A DNA stretch of 64,000 nt from an uncultured Collinsella sp. GTDB lineage: Bacteria > Actinomycetota > Coriobacteriia > Coriobacteriales > Coriobacteriaceae. The stretch covers positions 1-64,000 of the forward strand of contig CATYJU010000002.1 in assembly GCA_958407995.1 (NCBI GenBank). The letters are read 5' to 3'. Every line of letters begins with the position of its first letter. Positions within the stretch are counted from its first letter, which is position 1. The notes below the pieces were generated by a model, which searched no databases, was not told the DNA's origin, and saw nothing but the letters and a program-made list of their open reading frames with translations. Positions 1-8,598 of this stretch are shown here, piece after piece. The position numbers and the translations under genes were made by a program.

Positions 1-14
1 CGAACCTCCAGTCC

Positions 15-31
15 GGACCGCCCCGCGGTCC
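15..31. terminator. Short GC hairpin, possible end of an upstream gene
   Basis: Seven-base arms GGACCGC (15-21) and GCGGTCC (25-31) flank a 3-base loop. A pyrimidine-rich stretch follows but there is no clean T run. It may terminate a gene left of the window. Confidence 0.3.
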
Positions 32-130
32 AACTTTCTGTCCGCACCCCCTTTTGGCCATTTTGCCCTCCAAACGGCACTACCGCCGGCAACATCCAGC
101 AGATACGCTGAATCTAGTCGTATAGGCCCT

Positions 131-1933
131 ATGAGAACGGGAGCAACCATGGCAGCCTTGTTCACGACCCCCAAACGCAATGACACTACCGCCGGAACCC
201 ATGTTGCCGAACCCGACGTTCGCCGTCGCATAGGACTCGCGCACGGCAGCTGGCGCCGCGTGACGCGCCGCATCGTCTGCGGCCTGGCCTGCGCGCTCAC
301 GGTGAGCTCGCTGCTCATGCCGAGCGTCTCGCTCGCAGCGGAATGGGTCAAGGTCGGCGGCAACAAGTACAACACCGCGGCGAGCGACGAGGCCGGTACC
401 TGGTCGTGGGACGGCGCCGACGACTTGAAGCTCAACAACTATAACGGCGGCGAGATCCAGGCCGCAGGCAAGCTCAACGTGAATTACTCGGGAACCAACA
501 TCGTCACTGCCGAATGGATCGAAAGCATCAACGTTTCTCATGGCACTAACGAGAATGCCGAGCTCAATATCCAAGGCGACGAGGGCGGCACGCTCAGCGT
601 GACATCTACTGAGGACGCTATCCTCACCACGGGTAATATCAACATCGACGGAGCCGGATCCGTCAACGCCACGAGCACTGGGTTTGATGCCATCAATGCC
701 GGAGGTGATCTCGCTATCAAAGGTTCGGGCAACGTCAACGCCACGGGTGCATCGGATGGCATCAGGGCAAACGGCAATATCACGATTGACGACAGCGGAG
801 CCGTCACCGCCAGGGCTACCAAGGACAAGGGTATTGGACCCGACAAGAACCTCACCATCAAGGGTGGCGGGACGGTCGAGGCAAGCTCAGCCGATGGTGA
901 GGCCCTTTGGAGCGGCGACAATATCAACATCTCGGACGGCAGCCAGGTCAAGGCAAGCTCCGAGGAAGACGCTGCCGTCGAGGCCAAGGGCAGCCTCGCA
1001 GCCACAAACGCCTCCCTCAACGTAAACGGTGTTGAATATGGCGTCTATGCCCACAAGGGCATCACCCTCGATCATGCAAACGTGACGGTCCGTGCAAGTA
1101 AAGGCAGATACGGTGGCGCCAACGCCCTCTTCACCTACCAGGACGACATCGTCGTCAAGAACGGCTCCACCGTGGACGCGTTTGCGGAAGGCGAGGTTTC
1201 GGCTGCATTCTCCACCAGAAACGATCGACCCAACGAGAAGGGCGGCCACATCTACATCAGCGACTCCGTTGTCAAGGCCATAGCCCGCTATGTCGAGAAC
1301 GGCGACGGCCCCATCCCCTACAGCGAAAACCAAGATGGCGAGACGAGGCGCGAACCCCAAGGCGAGAACATCGGCATCATCGCCCAGACCAGCGAGGGCG
1401 TCACACCCGCAGTCATCTCGATCATCCGCAGCAAGGTAACGGCCGAAGGAGATACAGCGGCAATCTTTGCCCGTGCCATGAGCGCTGACGGCAAGACAAT
1501 CGGCACCATCAAGATTGAGAACGCCGCCATCCAGACGCCCGAAGGCGGCAAGGTCATTGACTATCGCAAGCTCCGTGACGGCATCTACGAGGCAGGCCAA
1601 GCCATCGGCACGGGCGACGCCACGGTCGACTCCCTCTATATCAAAGCAGTCGCCAAAAGTACGACCATCGCACCTCCCGAGGTAGCCAAGCCGGAAGACC
1701 CCAAGCCCGACGAGACCAAGCCCGCAGAAAGCAAGCCCGCGGAGTCCAAGCAGAACCCCAAGCCTGAGGGCTCAAAGCCGACCAAGGCCGTTGCGGCTTC
1801 AACCACGAAAGCCAAGACTACCGGCGTGCTCGCGGCAACCGGCGACACCTCGGGTGCGGCCATCGTGGCAACCGTCCTTGCGGGAACAGCCGCTATCGCC
1901 GCAGGCACCATGGCGAGCCGTAAGCGTTCTTAG
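131..1933 (+). CDS. Secreted beta-helix surface protein with sorting-like C-terminus
   Basis: A 600-residue exported protein. Residues 41-70 form a signal peptide: arginine-rich start, hydrophobic core, likely cut after SLAA. Residues about 95-480 are repetitive (DAINAGGDLAIKGSG-type turns, many N-I-x-I-x-D/G units), as in right-handed beta-helix domains of the Cthe_2159 carbohydrate-binding type. A Pro/Lys/Glu-rich linker spans about 515-555. The end has the layout of a sortase signal: LAATG (567-571), about 20 hydrophobic residues, then RKRS. The motif is not canonical LPXTG and no sortase gene is in the window. A second ATG at 149 is an alternative start. The ligand is unknown; attachment to the wall is inferred. 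Confidence 0.75.
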   Translation: MRTGATMAALFTTPKRNDTTAGTHVAEPDVRRRIGLAHGSWRRVTRRIVCGLACALTVSSLLMPSVSLAAEWVKVGGNKYNTAASDEAGTWSWDGADDLKLNNYNGGEIQAAGKLNVNYSGTNIVTAEWIESINVSHGTNENAELNIQGDEGGTLSVTSTEDAILTTGNINIDGAGSVNATSTGFDAINAGGDLAIKGSGNVNATGASDGIRANGNITIDDSGAVTARATKDKGIGPDKNLTIKGGGTVEASSADGEALWSGDNINISDGSQVKASSEEDAAVEAKGSLAATNASLNVNGVEYGVYAHKGITLDHANVTVRASKGRYGGANALFTYQDDIVVKNGSTVDAFAEGEVSAAFSTRNDRPNEKGGHIYISDSVVKAIARYVENGDGPIPYSENQDGETRREPQGENIGIIAQTSEGVTPAVISIIRSKVTAEGDTAAIFARAMSADGKTIGTIKIENAAIQTPEGGKVIDYRKLRDGIYEAGQAIGTGDATVDSLYIKAVAKSTTIAPPEVAKPEDPKPDETKPAESKPAESKQNPKPEGSKPTKAVAASTTKAKTTGVLAATGDTSGAAIVATVLAGTAAIAAGTMASRKRS

Positions 1934-1990
1934 ACGCCTCTGCGCACATGGCAGCTCCCGCGAAGGCCCCGAGCCCCAGCACCGTTTAAC

Positions 1991-2026
1991 AACGCCACCG
2001 CCGAGCTCCCCTCCGGCGGTGGCGTT
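1991..2026 (+). terminator. Intrinsic terminator after the surface protein
   Basis: A 12-bp perfect stem (1991-2002 with 2015-2026) with a 12-base loop runs into TTTT. It sits 57 bases after the stop of the surface-protein gene. Confidence 0.85.
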
Positions 2027-2140
2027 TTCCATATGCGTCCGCAGGGGATGCACGAGATTGTCTTTGGTCTAGCCCAACCGGCATACGCTGGCGTGCGACA
2101 ATTGGGGCTGCCGATATCACAACACTGAGAGAAGCCCGTC

Positions 2141-2806
2141 ATGGAAGCGCATCAAAAGCAGATAACCGTTTATTCGAATCATACGGAAAGCGCGCCTGTC
2201 ATCTACCTTCCTGTGGTCGTGGGCGACGGCAGCGAGGTTTATAAGTGTTGCCGAGAGCTCGACTGTCCGCCATTCGCCCTCGTCACCATTGGCGGGCTCG
2301 ATTGGAATCGCGAGCTGAGCCCCTGGGCATGCGACGGGACCGTACGCGATGCCGAGCCTTTCGGCGGCCAAGCTGCCGATTTTCTTGATGAGCTGCTGAA
2401 TCAGATAATCCCCCAGGTCGAGTCGTCGCTTCCTCAGCCGCCCACCTGGCGCGGCATTGCCGGCTACTCGCTCGCGGGCCTCTTCGCACTCTGGTCCCTC
2501 TGGCAAACCGACGCCTTTGACCGCGCCGCGAGCGCATCGGGGTCGCTATGGTTTCCCGACTTTGTCGACCGTGCCAGCACGGCCCCTTTTGCCGGCAGCC
2601 CGCAAGCCGTCTACCTGTCACTCGGCAAAAAGGAAACCAAGACGCCCAACCGCATGATGCGGCATGTACTCGACGACACACGCGCGATGGAAGCGTTGCT
2701 CGTCGAGCGCGGCATTCCAACAACGCTGGAGCTCAACCCCGGCAATCACTTTGCCCAAACCGACTTACGCATGGCCCGCGGCATCCACTGGATACTGACG
2801 CATTAA
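2141..2806 (+). CDS. Alpha/beta-hydrolase esterase (Fes/IroE-like fold)
   Basis: A 221-residue cytoplasmic hydrolase of the putative-esterase family (PF00756 type), with no signal peptide. The nucleophile elbow is GYSLAG, giving Ser110. The catalytic His is likely His203 in NPGNHF near the C-terminus. The size matches small single-domain members such as IroE. The natural ester is not deducible: iron-siderophore esterases share this fold, but no siderophore gene is near. It is a single gene, convergent with the permease downstream and closed by a shared hairpin. The ATG at 2141 is preceded by a GAGAGAAG-type ribosome site. Confidence 0.7.
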   Translation: MEAHQKQITVYSNHTESAPVIYLPVVVGDGSEVYKCCRELDCPPFALVTIGGLDWNRELSPWACDGTVRDAEPFGGQAADFLDELLNQIIPQVESSLPQPPTWRGIAGYSLAGLFALWSLWQTDAFDRAASASGSLWFPDFVDRASTAPFAGSPQAVYLSLGKKETKTPNRMMRHVLDDTRAMEALLVERGIPTTLELNPGNHFAQTDLRMARGIHWILTH

Positions 2807-2808
2807 AA

Positions 2809-2842
2809 ATGGTGCCCACACGCATATACGCATGGGCACCAT
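2809..2842. terminator. Bidirectional terminator between convergent genes
   Basis: Ten-base arms ATGGTGCCCA (2809-2818) and TGGGCACCAT (2833-2842) are flanked by A-rich and T-rich sequence on both sides. It serves the esterase (+) and the permease (-). Confidence 0.8.
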
Positions 2843-2867
2843 ATCTTGTTTTAGCTGAACGCAGCTG

Positions 2868-4202
2868 CTACTCAGCAGCCTCCTCAAGCTCGGAGACATC
2901 AAACTCAAAGTCGTTACCCGGCAGGATGGCGTTGAGCACGATGCCCACCAGTGAGCCCACGGCAATGCCGGACAGCGAAATGGTCACGCCGCCCAGCTCC
3001 AACACGATGGCGCCGGCGGTGCTGTACGCGATGCCGAGCGAAAGCACGAGCACCAGCGCGGCAACCAGCACGTTGCGGTTGTTCTGGAAATCGACCTGGT
3101 TCTCGATGAGGTTGCGGACGCCCACAGCGCTGATCATGCCGTAGAGCACGAGCGACACACCGCCGATAACGCATGCCGGCATGGCGGCGATGACCGCGGC
3201 GAACTTGGGGCAGAACGAAAGCACGATGGCGCAACACGCGGCAATTCGAATTACGCGCGGGTCGAACACGCGCGTCAGGGCGAGCACGCCGGTGTTCTCG
3301 CCATACGTAGTGTTGGCCGGAGCGCCAAAGAGCGAAGCCAGAATCGTGGCAAGGCCGTCGCCGAGCAGCGTGCGATGCAGACCGGGATCGGCAATGTAGT
3401 TGCGCTCGCAAGTCGAACCGATAGCAGAGATATCGCCGATATGCTCGATCATGGTCGCGAAGGCCAGCGGCATGATGGTGATGATGGCCGTCGTGGCAAG
3501 ACCGTTATCGAACTGCGGCCCAAAGAGTGCAAACACGGTGTTGTCCCACACGATGGGCAGACCGACCCACGGAGCGGCGGCAACGCCCGAGAAATCAACC
3601 TCGCCGAGCGCAGCCGCAACGGCATAGCTCACCACAACGCCCAGCAAAATCGGCACGATCTTGACCATGCCACGGCCCCAGATGTTGCAGATGACGATAA
3701 CGGCAACGCCAATGACAGCCACAAGCCAGTTGGTCTGGCAGTTAGCAATAGCGGAGCTCGCCAGGATCAGACCGATCGAAATGACGATGGGGCCAGTCAC
3801 CACCGGCGGGAAGAAACGCATGACACGCTTGGCGCCAAAGGCGCGGAAGAGCGCCGCAAGCACCGGATAAAGCAGGCCGGCGCAAGCAACGCCCAGACAA
3901 GCGTAGGGCAAAAGCTCGGTCTCGCCGTTGGGCGCGATTGCGGCATAACCGGCAATAAAGGCAAACGATGAGCCCAAAAATGCCGGCACCTTACCGCGCG
4001 ACAGGAAGTGGAACAGCAGCGTGCCCAAACCGGCAAACAAAAGCGTTGCCGAAACCGAGAGACCGGTGAGCACGGGCACCAGCACGGTGGCGCCAAACAT
4101 GGCAAACAGGTGCTGCAGACCGAGCAAAAACATGCGCGGGCGGCCGAGCGACGATGCGTCGTAGATGGCATCGCTGGCGGCGGGCGTCGAGGACTGGGAC
4201 AT
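2868..4202 (-). CDS. uraA: NCS2-family uracil/xanthine permease
   Basis: A 444-residue polytopic membrane protein that takes up a nucleobase, probably uracil, by proton symport. It has about 12-14 hydrophobic segments and the NCS2 signature region TTYGENTGVLALT, with the GTxxxxxE-type helix 8/10 motifs typical of UraA/PyrP. The start at 4202 is chosen because AAAGGA lies 7 bases upstream and the next residues (MSQSSTPAAS) lead directly to the first conserved segment. The reading frame stays open 36 codons further upstream without homology. Uracil is preferred over xanthine by overall resemblance only; no pyrimidine gene is adjacent. Confidence 0.8.
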   Translation of the reverse strand: MSQSSTPAASDAIYDASSLGRPRMFLLGLQHLFAMFGATVLVPVLTGLSVSATLLFAGLGTLLFHFLSRGKVPAFLGSSFAFIAGYAAIAPNGETELLPYACLGVACAGLLYPVLAALFRAFGAKRVMRFFPPVVTGPIVISIGLILASSAIANCQTNWLVAVIGVAVIVICNIWGRGMVKIVPILLGVVVSYAVAAALGEVDFSGVAAAPWVGLPIVWDNTVFALFGPQFDNGLATTAIITIMPLAFATMIEHIGDISAIGSTCERNYIADPGLHRTLLGDGLATILASLFGAPANTTYGENTGVLALTRVFDPRVIRIAACCAIVLSFCPKFAAVIAAMPACVIGGVSLVLYGMISAVGVRNLIENQVDFQNNRNVLVAALVLVLSLGIAYSTAGAIVLELGGVTISLSGIAVGSLVGIVLNAILPGNDFEFDVSELEEAAE

Positions 4203-4325
4203 GAGAGTCCTTTCAAAATGGAAGGGCGCTCGAGCATAGCGGATTACCTGCCCGAACGATACGATCCGAACCATTGTACGCGATGCGCCATGTCTCGCAC
4301 GCGCCGTCACCTGCGAACGTTACCG

Positions 4326-5459
4326 CTATTTCCAAACGCGCTCGGCAATACGCTTGACCAGCGCGATCTTTGCCCATTGCTCGTCCTCGGTCAGCTTGTT
4401 GCCAATCTCGCAGCTGGCAAAGCCGCACTGCGGAGACAGATACAGGTTCTCGAGCGGAACATACTTTGCAGCCTCGTGAATACGCTCGACGATGGCATCC
4501 TCGTCCTCAAGCTCAGCGGCCTTGGTGGTCACCAGGCCCAACACGACCTTCTTGCCAGGGGCAACGTACCTCAACGGCTCAAAACCGCCGGCGCGCGGCG
4601 TATCGAACTCCAGGTAAAATGCGTCAACATCCTCGTTTGCGAACAGGTATGGCGCGATGGGGTCATAGCCACCCTCGAAGGCATAGGTAGAGTGGTAGTT
4701 ACCGCGGCACACATGCGTGTTAATGACCAGGTCGTCGGGCTTGCCCTCGATAGCGGCGTTGTTGAGCGCCACGCCCAGCTCACTCACCTTTTGCAGATCA
4801 ACCGGGCTCATGCCGGTCTTGGACACAAAGTCGGTATCGCAATAGATGCCCCAGGTGCAGTCATCAAACTGGATGTTGCGGCAGCCTGCAGCGTACAGGT
4901 CGGCGATCACCGTACGATAAGCGGCTGCGATGGCGTCGGCAAGTTCCTCATCGGTCTTATAGACAGCGCGCAGGCTCTCCTGCTGGCCATCGCAGCGGTC
5001 GAGCGTGACCTCAGAGAACGTCTGGATAGGCGCCGGGATGGTCTGGCGTGCAACGTGGTCCTCGCCCTCAAGTGCCTTGACAAACTTAAAGTGCTCGACG
5101 AAGGGGTGGTTCTCGCCGCTGATGGAGCCAGTCACCACGGCGGTATCGGCCGTGGTCTCCTCGTCGTGGAACATATATCCCGTACGCGAGGTGCGACGCT
5201 CGACGCCGTTCAGCCCCCACATAAAATCGAGGTGCCAGTAGCTGCGGCGAAACTCGCCATCGGTGATGACCTGCAGGCCGGCGGCCTTCTGCTTTGCCAC
5301 CAAATCGCGAATAGCATCGTCCTCGACGGCCTTAAGGCCGGAAGCGTCAAGTTTACCCGCGACATAGGCGGCACGGGCATCCTTTACAGCCTGCGGACGA
5401 AGAAAACTGCCGACGATATCGGCGCGAAACGGCGCGTTCGGTTGAATCGAAGTGCTCAT
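4326..5459 (-). CDS. MetE C-terminal-domain-like cobalamin-independent methyltransferase
   Basis: A 377-residue protein covering only the catalytic (C-terminal) barrel of cobalamin-independent methionine synthase, as in Bacillus YxjG/YxjH. The zinc site is visible: His249 and Cys251 in NTHVCRGN, Glu284 in YLEFD, and Cys345 in SPQCGF. It should transfer a methyl group to a thiol such as homocysteine. The methyl donor for these short homologues is not settled. The start at 5459 follows AAGGGAGA. Upstream are a TATAG-N7-CTATA palindrome and a LysR gene, which fits methionine-responsive control. Confidence 0.8.
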   Translation of the reverse strand: MSTSIQPNAPFRADIVGSFLRPQAVKDARAAYVAGKLDASGLKAVEDDAIRDLVAKQKAAGLQVITDGEFRRSYWHLDFMWGLNGVERRTSRTGYMFHDEETTADTAVVTGSISGENHPFVEHFKFVKALEGEDHVARQTIPAPIQTFSEVTLDRCDGQQESLRAVYKTDEELADAIAAAYRTVIADLYAAGCRNIQFDDCTWGIYCDTDFVSKTGMSPVDLQKVSELGVALNNAAIEGKPDDLVINTHVCRGNYHSTYAFEGGYDPIAPYLFANEDVDAFYLEFDTPRAGGFEPLRYVAPGKKVVLGLVTTKAAELEDEDAIVERIHEAAKYVPLENLYLSPQCGFASCEIGNKLTEDEQWAKIALVKRIAERVWK

Positions 5460-5499
5460 AGATATCTCCCTTTGCATTGGTTGCTTTACTGGGACAGAG

Positions 5500-5513
5500 T
5501 ATGAGCGCTCATA
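5500..5513. promoter_or_regulatory. Perfect 14-bp palindrome upstream of the MetE-like gene
   Basis: TATGAGCGCTCATA reads the same on both strands and lies 41 bases upstream of the MetE-like start. It could be an operator or part of the leader. No regulator is assigned. Confidence 0.35.
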
Positions 5514-5545
5514 TGGCCATCGTAAAATATACGTTTATAACAGTT

Positions 5546-5568
5546 TGATATAGATGCTTCCTATATCA
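5546..5568. promoter_or_regulatory. Candidate MET-box (LysR-type methionine regulator site)
   Basis: Arms TGATATAG (5546-5553) and CTATATCA (5561-5568) flank 7 bases. The core TATAG-N7-CTATA has the length and ends of the MET-box described for MtaR/MetR regulators of streptococci. It lies between the LysR gene and the MetE-like gene, 87 bases upstream of the latter's start. Confidence 0.55.
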
Positions 5569-5614
5569 GTCTGGACTGTCATAAAGAGACTTGAACCGTG
5601 CGGAGCACAGCAGC

Positions 5615-6511
5615 CTAGATATGCTGACGAATCGCGTCGATATAGGCCCGACCGTAGCGCGTGAGCGTCGTGTTCTTGCGCGTAATAATGCCGATCTCCA
5701 TGTACTCGTCCACGTCGAGCGGAATCGAGATAATGCCGGGGCCGTTGAGCTCGTGGCTGATCACGCCCGAGCATACCGTGTAGCCGTTGAGGCCCATGGC
5801 CAAATTGAACAGCGTCGCACGGTCACGCACGCGGATATTCTTGCGACGCTCAAAGGTCGAGGTCAGCTCCTCGGAATAATAAAACGAGTTATAGCTGCCC
5901 TGCTCGTAGGACAGGAACGGGTAGTCTTCCAGATCCTCGAGCGTCACGCTGGAGCGGCCCGCCAGCGGATGGTCGGCGCAGACGAAGACATGCGGCGTGG
6001 CGCAGAAGAGCCCTTCGAACACGAGCTCGTTGGCCACCAGCATGCGCTCGATGACCTCGCGATTGTGCTCCGACAGATACAGGATGCCCAGCTCGCTTTT
6101 CATATGCGCGACATCCTCGATAATCTCGTGGGTCTGCTCCTCGCGCAGGGTAAAGTCGTAGCGCGCGGCATCGAACTCGCGGATCACATCGACAAACGCA
6201 TTAACGGCAAAGGAATAATGCTGGCAGCTCACACTAAAGTGCGGCACCTGCTCGGACGTACCTTTGTACTTGCCCTCGAGCAGGTCGGCCTGGTCGAGCA
6301 CCTGGCGCGCGTACCCCAAGAAGGTCTCGCCTTCCTCGGACACAATGACACCCTTGTTGGTGCGCTCAAAGATATGCACACCCATCTCGTTTTCGAGATC
6401 GCGGATCGACGCGGTAATCGAAGGCTGCGACACAAAGAGCCGGCGCGAGGCCTCGGTGATGCTGCCGCATTCGGCAACTTTGACGACATATCTGAGTTGC
6501 TGGAGCTTCAT
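5615..6511 (-). CDS. LysR-family transcriptional regulator, MetR/MtaR-like by context
   Basis: A 298-residue LysR regulator: N-terminal winged helix-turn-helix (residues 1-60, with SITEASRRLFVSQPSIT as the helix-turn-helix core), then a periplasmic-binding-like effector domain. The start at 6511 follows AGGGAGAAAGCC; the frame extends 10 codons further upstream without homology. It lies directly upstream, on the same strand, of the MetE-like gene, with a TATAG-N7-CTATA site between them. This suggests methionine or cysteine-pathway control, an inference from position and site rather than from the effector domain itself. Confidence 0.8.
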   Translation of the reverse strand: MKLQQLRYVVKVAECGSITEASRRLFVSQPSITASIRDLENEMGVHIFERTNKGVIVSEEGETFLGYARQVLDQADLLEGKYKGTSEQVPHFSVSCQHYSFAVNAFVDVIREFDAARYDFTLREEQTHEIIEDVAHMKSELGILYLSEHNREVIERMLVANELVFEGLFCATPHVFVCADHPLAGRSSVTLEDLEDYPFLSYEQGSYNSFYYSEELTSTFERRKNIRVRDRATLFNLAMGLNGYTVCSGVISHELNGPGIISIPLDVDEYMEIGIITRKNTTLTRYGRAYIDAIRQHI

Positions 6512-6521
6512 GGCTTTCTCC

Positions 6522-7430
6522 CTAGACGTTCGTGACGTCAAAACCCGCCGTGTCCATTTGGCTCATAAACGACGGCATCTCCCCCGTCGCGGCGCAGGCG
6601 GCAATCTGATGCAGAGCCCCGGCAACCGCATCATCTGCCGCAGCGCCAATATGCCAGCGTGCGGCAGCCGTGACGGCCTCGTTGGCATTGGCGACTGCAA
6701 CGGAGTTAGGAACGGCATCGATCATGGGCAAATCGTTATCGGAATCGCCAAATACGGCCACCTCGTCGGGCGTCAGGCCCAAAGCGCGCGCCAGCTCCAG
6801 CGCAGCGCAGCCCTTGTCCCAGCCGGTCGGAAGAACGTCGAACAGGCGCACGCGGTTGTTGGGAAACACGAGTGAGAGCTCCGGCACCTCAGCGGCAACA
6901 CGCTCGCGCAGCTCGGCGAGCTCCTCGCGCGAACGGGCACTCCAGATATTCGCCTTGTATACCGGGACATCGTCAACGACAGGACGACAGGGAGCCTCTT
7001 CGCCCTTGAGCCACGCGTTGCCGCCTGACTTCATGGCGCGACGCACACGCTCGGGATCGCTTGTCACGCAATAGGCATCGTTATTCCAAAAGTCATCACC
7101 CAGACGGTAGACCTTCAAATACGTATCGTCGGTCTCCTGTTCAAAATAATCGGCTAAGCGCATAAGGACATCGTTATCGATTGCGCGCGAAGCGACTACT
7201 TCGCCATCGACAAACATCACCTGGCCGTTGCAAAACGCACCGGTCGAGAAGCACTCGGAGCGATTGCGGAACATCCAGCCCATCGCGGACGGCTGACGAC
7301 CCGAAACCGGCCCAAAGTGCAAACCCGCCGCCTGCATGGCATGAATACCCTCAATGGCGTAGTCGCTGGCGCCGTCATGCCCGGCTGGAATCAGCGTATC
7401 GTCCATATCGGTCAGCACAAGTTTGATCAT
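6522..7430 (-). CDS. HAD-superfamily Cof-type phosphatase
   Basis: A 302-residue haloacid-dehalogenase phosphatase with a Cof-type (C2) cap. Motif I is DMDDT (residues 8-12, nucleophile Asp8), motif II SGR at 43-45, motif III lysine at 206 (WDKG), and motif IV GDSDND (228-233). Family members act on sugar phosphates, flavin or pyridoxal phosphates; the substrate here cannot be named. The stop lies 10 bases upstream of the LysR start, so the two may be co-transcribed. On the minus strand TACAAT (7468-7463) is a plausible -10 element. Confidence 0.8.
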   Translation of the reverse strand: MIKLVLTDMDDTLIPAGHDGASDYAIEGIHAMQAAGLHFGPVSGRQPSAMGWMFRNRSECFSTGAFCNGQVMFVDGEVVASRAIDNDVLMRLADYFEQETDDTYLKVYRLGDDFWNNDAYCVTSDPERVRRAMKSGGNAWLKGEEAPCRPVVDDVPVYKANIWSARSREELAELRERVAAEVPELSLVFPNNRVRLFDVLPTGWDKGCAALELARALGLTPDEVAVFGDSDNDLPMIDAVPNSVAVANANEAVTAAARWHIGAAADDAVAGALHQIAACAATGEMPSFMSQMDTAGFDVTNV

Positions 7431-7470
7431 AAGGTCCCCTCGGTCATTCTTAATCCCATCTATTGTACCG

Positions 7471-7572
7471 ACCTGCCAAAAAGGGACAGGTTTATTTCGG
7501 CAGGTTTCATCTGGGAAAACGCAAAGTCCCAGTTGTTACCTGCCAAAATAAACCTGTCCCTTTTTGGCAGGT
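7471..7572. repeat. Paired inverted REP-like element (REPIN-like), family A
   Basis: Two 35-base units, 7471-7505 and 7538-7572, are reverse complements of each other with one mismatch. The 32-base spacer adds a further CTGGGA/TCCCAG stem (7511-7516 and 7527-7532). Each unit is itself bounded by ACCTGCC/GGCAGGT. The whole can fold into one long hairpin. A third single copy lies at 26828-26862. It sits between the divergent HAD gene and thi operon. Confidence 0.85.
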
Positions 7573-7600
7573 GCGCTAGTATAGGGAACAACAGATTCGA

Positions 7601-7690
7601 TGCGGGAGTGCCGGCGGTGCAAACCACAAGGCTGAGAGGGCAATGGGCCCAATCCTTTGAACCTGTCAGTTAATGCTGGCGTAGGGAGCA
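7601..7690 (+). ncRNA. TPP riboswitch (THI element)
   Basis: The conserved thiamine pyrophosphate aptamer blocks are present in order: GGGAGTGCC (7604-7612), GGCTGAGAGGG (7630-7640), CCTTTGAACCTG (7654-7665) and TAATGCTGGCGTAGGGA (7671-7687). It precedes a terminator hairpin and thiM, so TPP binding should stop transcription of the thi operon. Confidence 0.95.
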
Positions 7691-7702
7691 TGCCGCCTTT
7701 AC

Positions 7703-7733
7703 AGGGGCGCTGTCTATGCACAGCGCCCCTTTT
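7703..7733 (+). terminator. Riboswitch-controlled terminator hairpin
   Basis: An 11-bp perfect stem (7703-7713 with 7720-7730), 6-base loop and following T run lie 13 bases after the aptamer and just before the thiM ribosome site. This is the likely expression platform of the TPP riboswitch. Confidence 0.85.
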
Positions 7734-7755
7734 CTATGCCAAGGAGGCATGTGCA

Positions 7756-8595
7756 GTGATTGATTCGGAACAGCTTAAGCAACATATGGTCAAGGCCGTG
7801 GAGGAGATTCGCGCTACCAATCCGATGGCCGGTTCCATCACCAACACGGTGACGATCGACTTTGTCGCCAACGCGCAGCTCGCCGTGGGCGGATCGGCCG
7901 CCATGGTCTATCTGCCCGACGAGGGCGAGGCACTCGTTGCCGGCGGCGGCGCCATCTATCTCAACATGGGCACGCTCTTCCCCATTTACGAGCAAACGAT
8001 TCCCCGCGCGGCCAAGGCGGCACACGACGCCGGTAAGCCCTGGGTGCTCGATCCGGTGGGCCTGGGTATCGGTAGCCTGCGCACCCAGCTGGTCAACGAG
8101 CTCAAGCAGTACAAGCCCGCCATCGTGCGCGGCAACGCCTCCGAGATTATCGCGCTCGCCGGCCTGTGGGGTCTTGAGGGCGAGGCGGCCGATCTGAGCC
8201 GCGTGCGCGGTGTCGATACCACCGACACGGTCGACGCCGCCCGTGGTGCCGCCGTGGCGCTCGCTCGCCACACCGGTGGCGCCGTTGTGGTCTCGGGCGA
8301 AGTCGACCTGATCACCGACGGCACGACGGTGGCCAAGTCTCACGGCGGCAGCCCGCTCATGTCCAAGATCACCGGCTGCGGCTGCTCGCAGGGCGGCGTG
8401 CTGGCCGTGTACGCCTGCGCCGCCGACCCGTTTACGGCAGCCGTCTGCGGCACCGCCGTCTACAACGTGGCCGGCACGCGTGCCGCCGCTGTCGCCGACG
8501 CCCCGGCAAGCTTTAAGGTCGCCTTTATCGACGAGCTCTACCGCGCAACCGCCCAAGACATCGCCGATAACCGACTCGAGCTCGAGGAGGCATAG
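7756..8595 (+). CDS. thiM: Hydroxyethylthiazole kinase
   Basis: A 279-residue ribokinase-fold enzyme that phosphorylates 4-methyl-5-(2-hydroxyethyl)thiazole for thiamine salvage. Family landmarks: N-terminal NPMAGSITNTVTIDFVAN block, GVDTTDT segment, and the C-terminal TGCGCSQGG anion hole and catalytic region. The GTG start at 7756 is chosen because AAGGAGG sits 8 bases upstream, after the riboswitch terminator. It is the first gene of a three-gene operon under the TPP riboswitch, followed 3 bases later by the MTH1187-type gene. Confidence 0.93.
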   Translation: MIDSEQLKQHMVKAVEEIRATNPMAGSITNTVTIDFVANAQLAVGGSAAMVYLPDEGEALVAGGGAIYLNMGTLFPIYEQTIPRAAKAAHDAGKPWVLDPVGLGIGSLRTQLVNELKQYKPAIVRGNASEIIALAGLWGLEGEAADLSRVRGVDTTDTVDAARGAAVALARHTGGAVVVSGEVDLITDGTTVAKSHGGSPLMSKITGCGCSQGGVLAVYACAADPFTAAVCGTAVYNVAGTRAAAVADAPASFKVAFIDELYRATAQDIADNRLELEEA

Positions 8596-8598
8596 GCC

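Noticed and set aside
4008..5504. A long plus-strand open frame of about 500 codons opposite the permease and MetE-like genes
   Set aside because: It lies antisense to two genes with clear family motifs, has no ribosome site and its translation is low in recognisable structure. GC-rich codon bias produces such frames.
7471..7572. Repeats here and elsewhere as a CRISPR array
   Set aside because: Units are inverted, singly dispersed and lack regularly spaced unique spacers; no cas gene is present.
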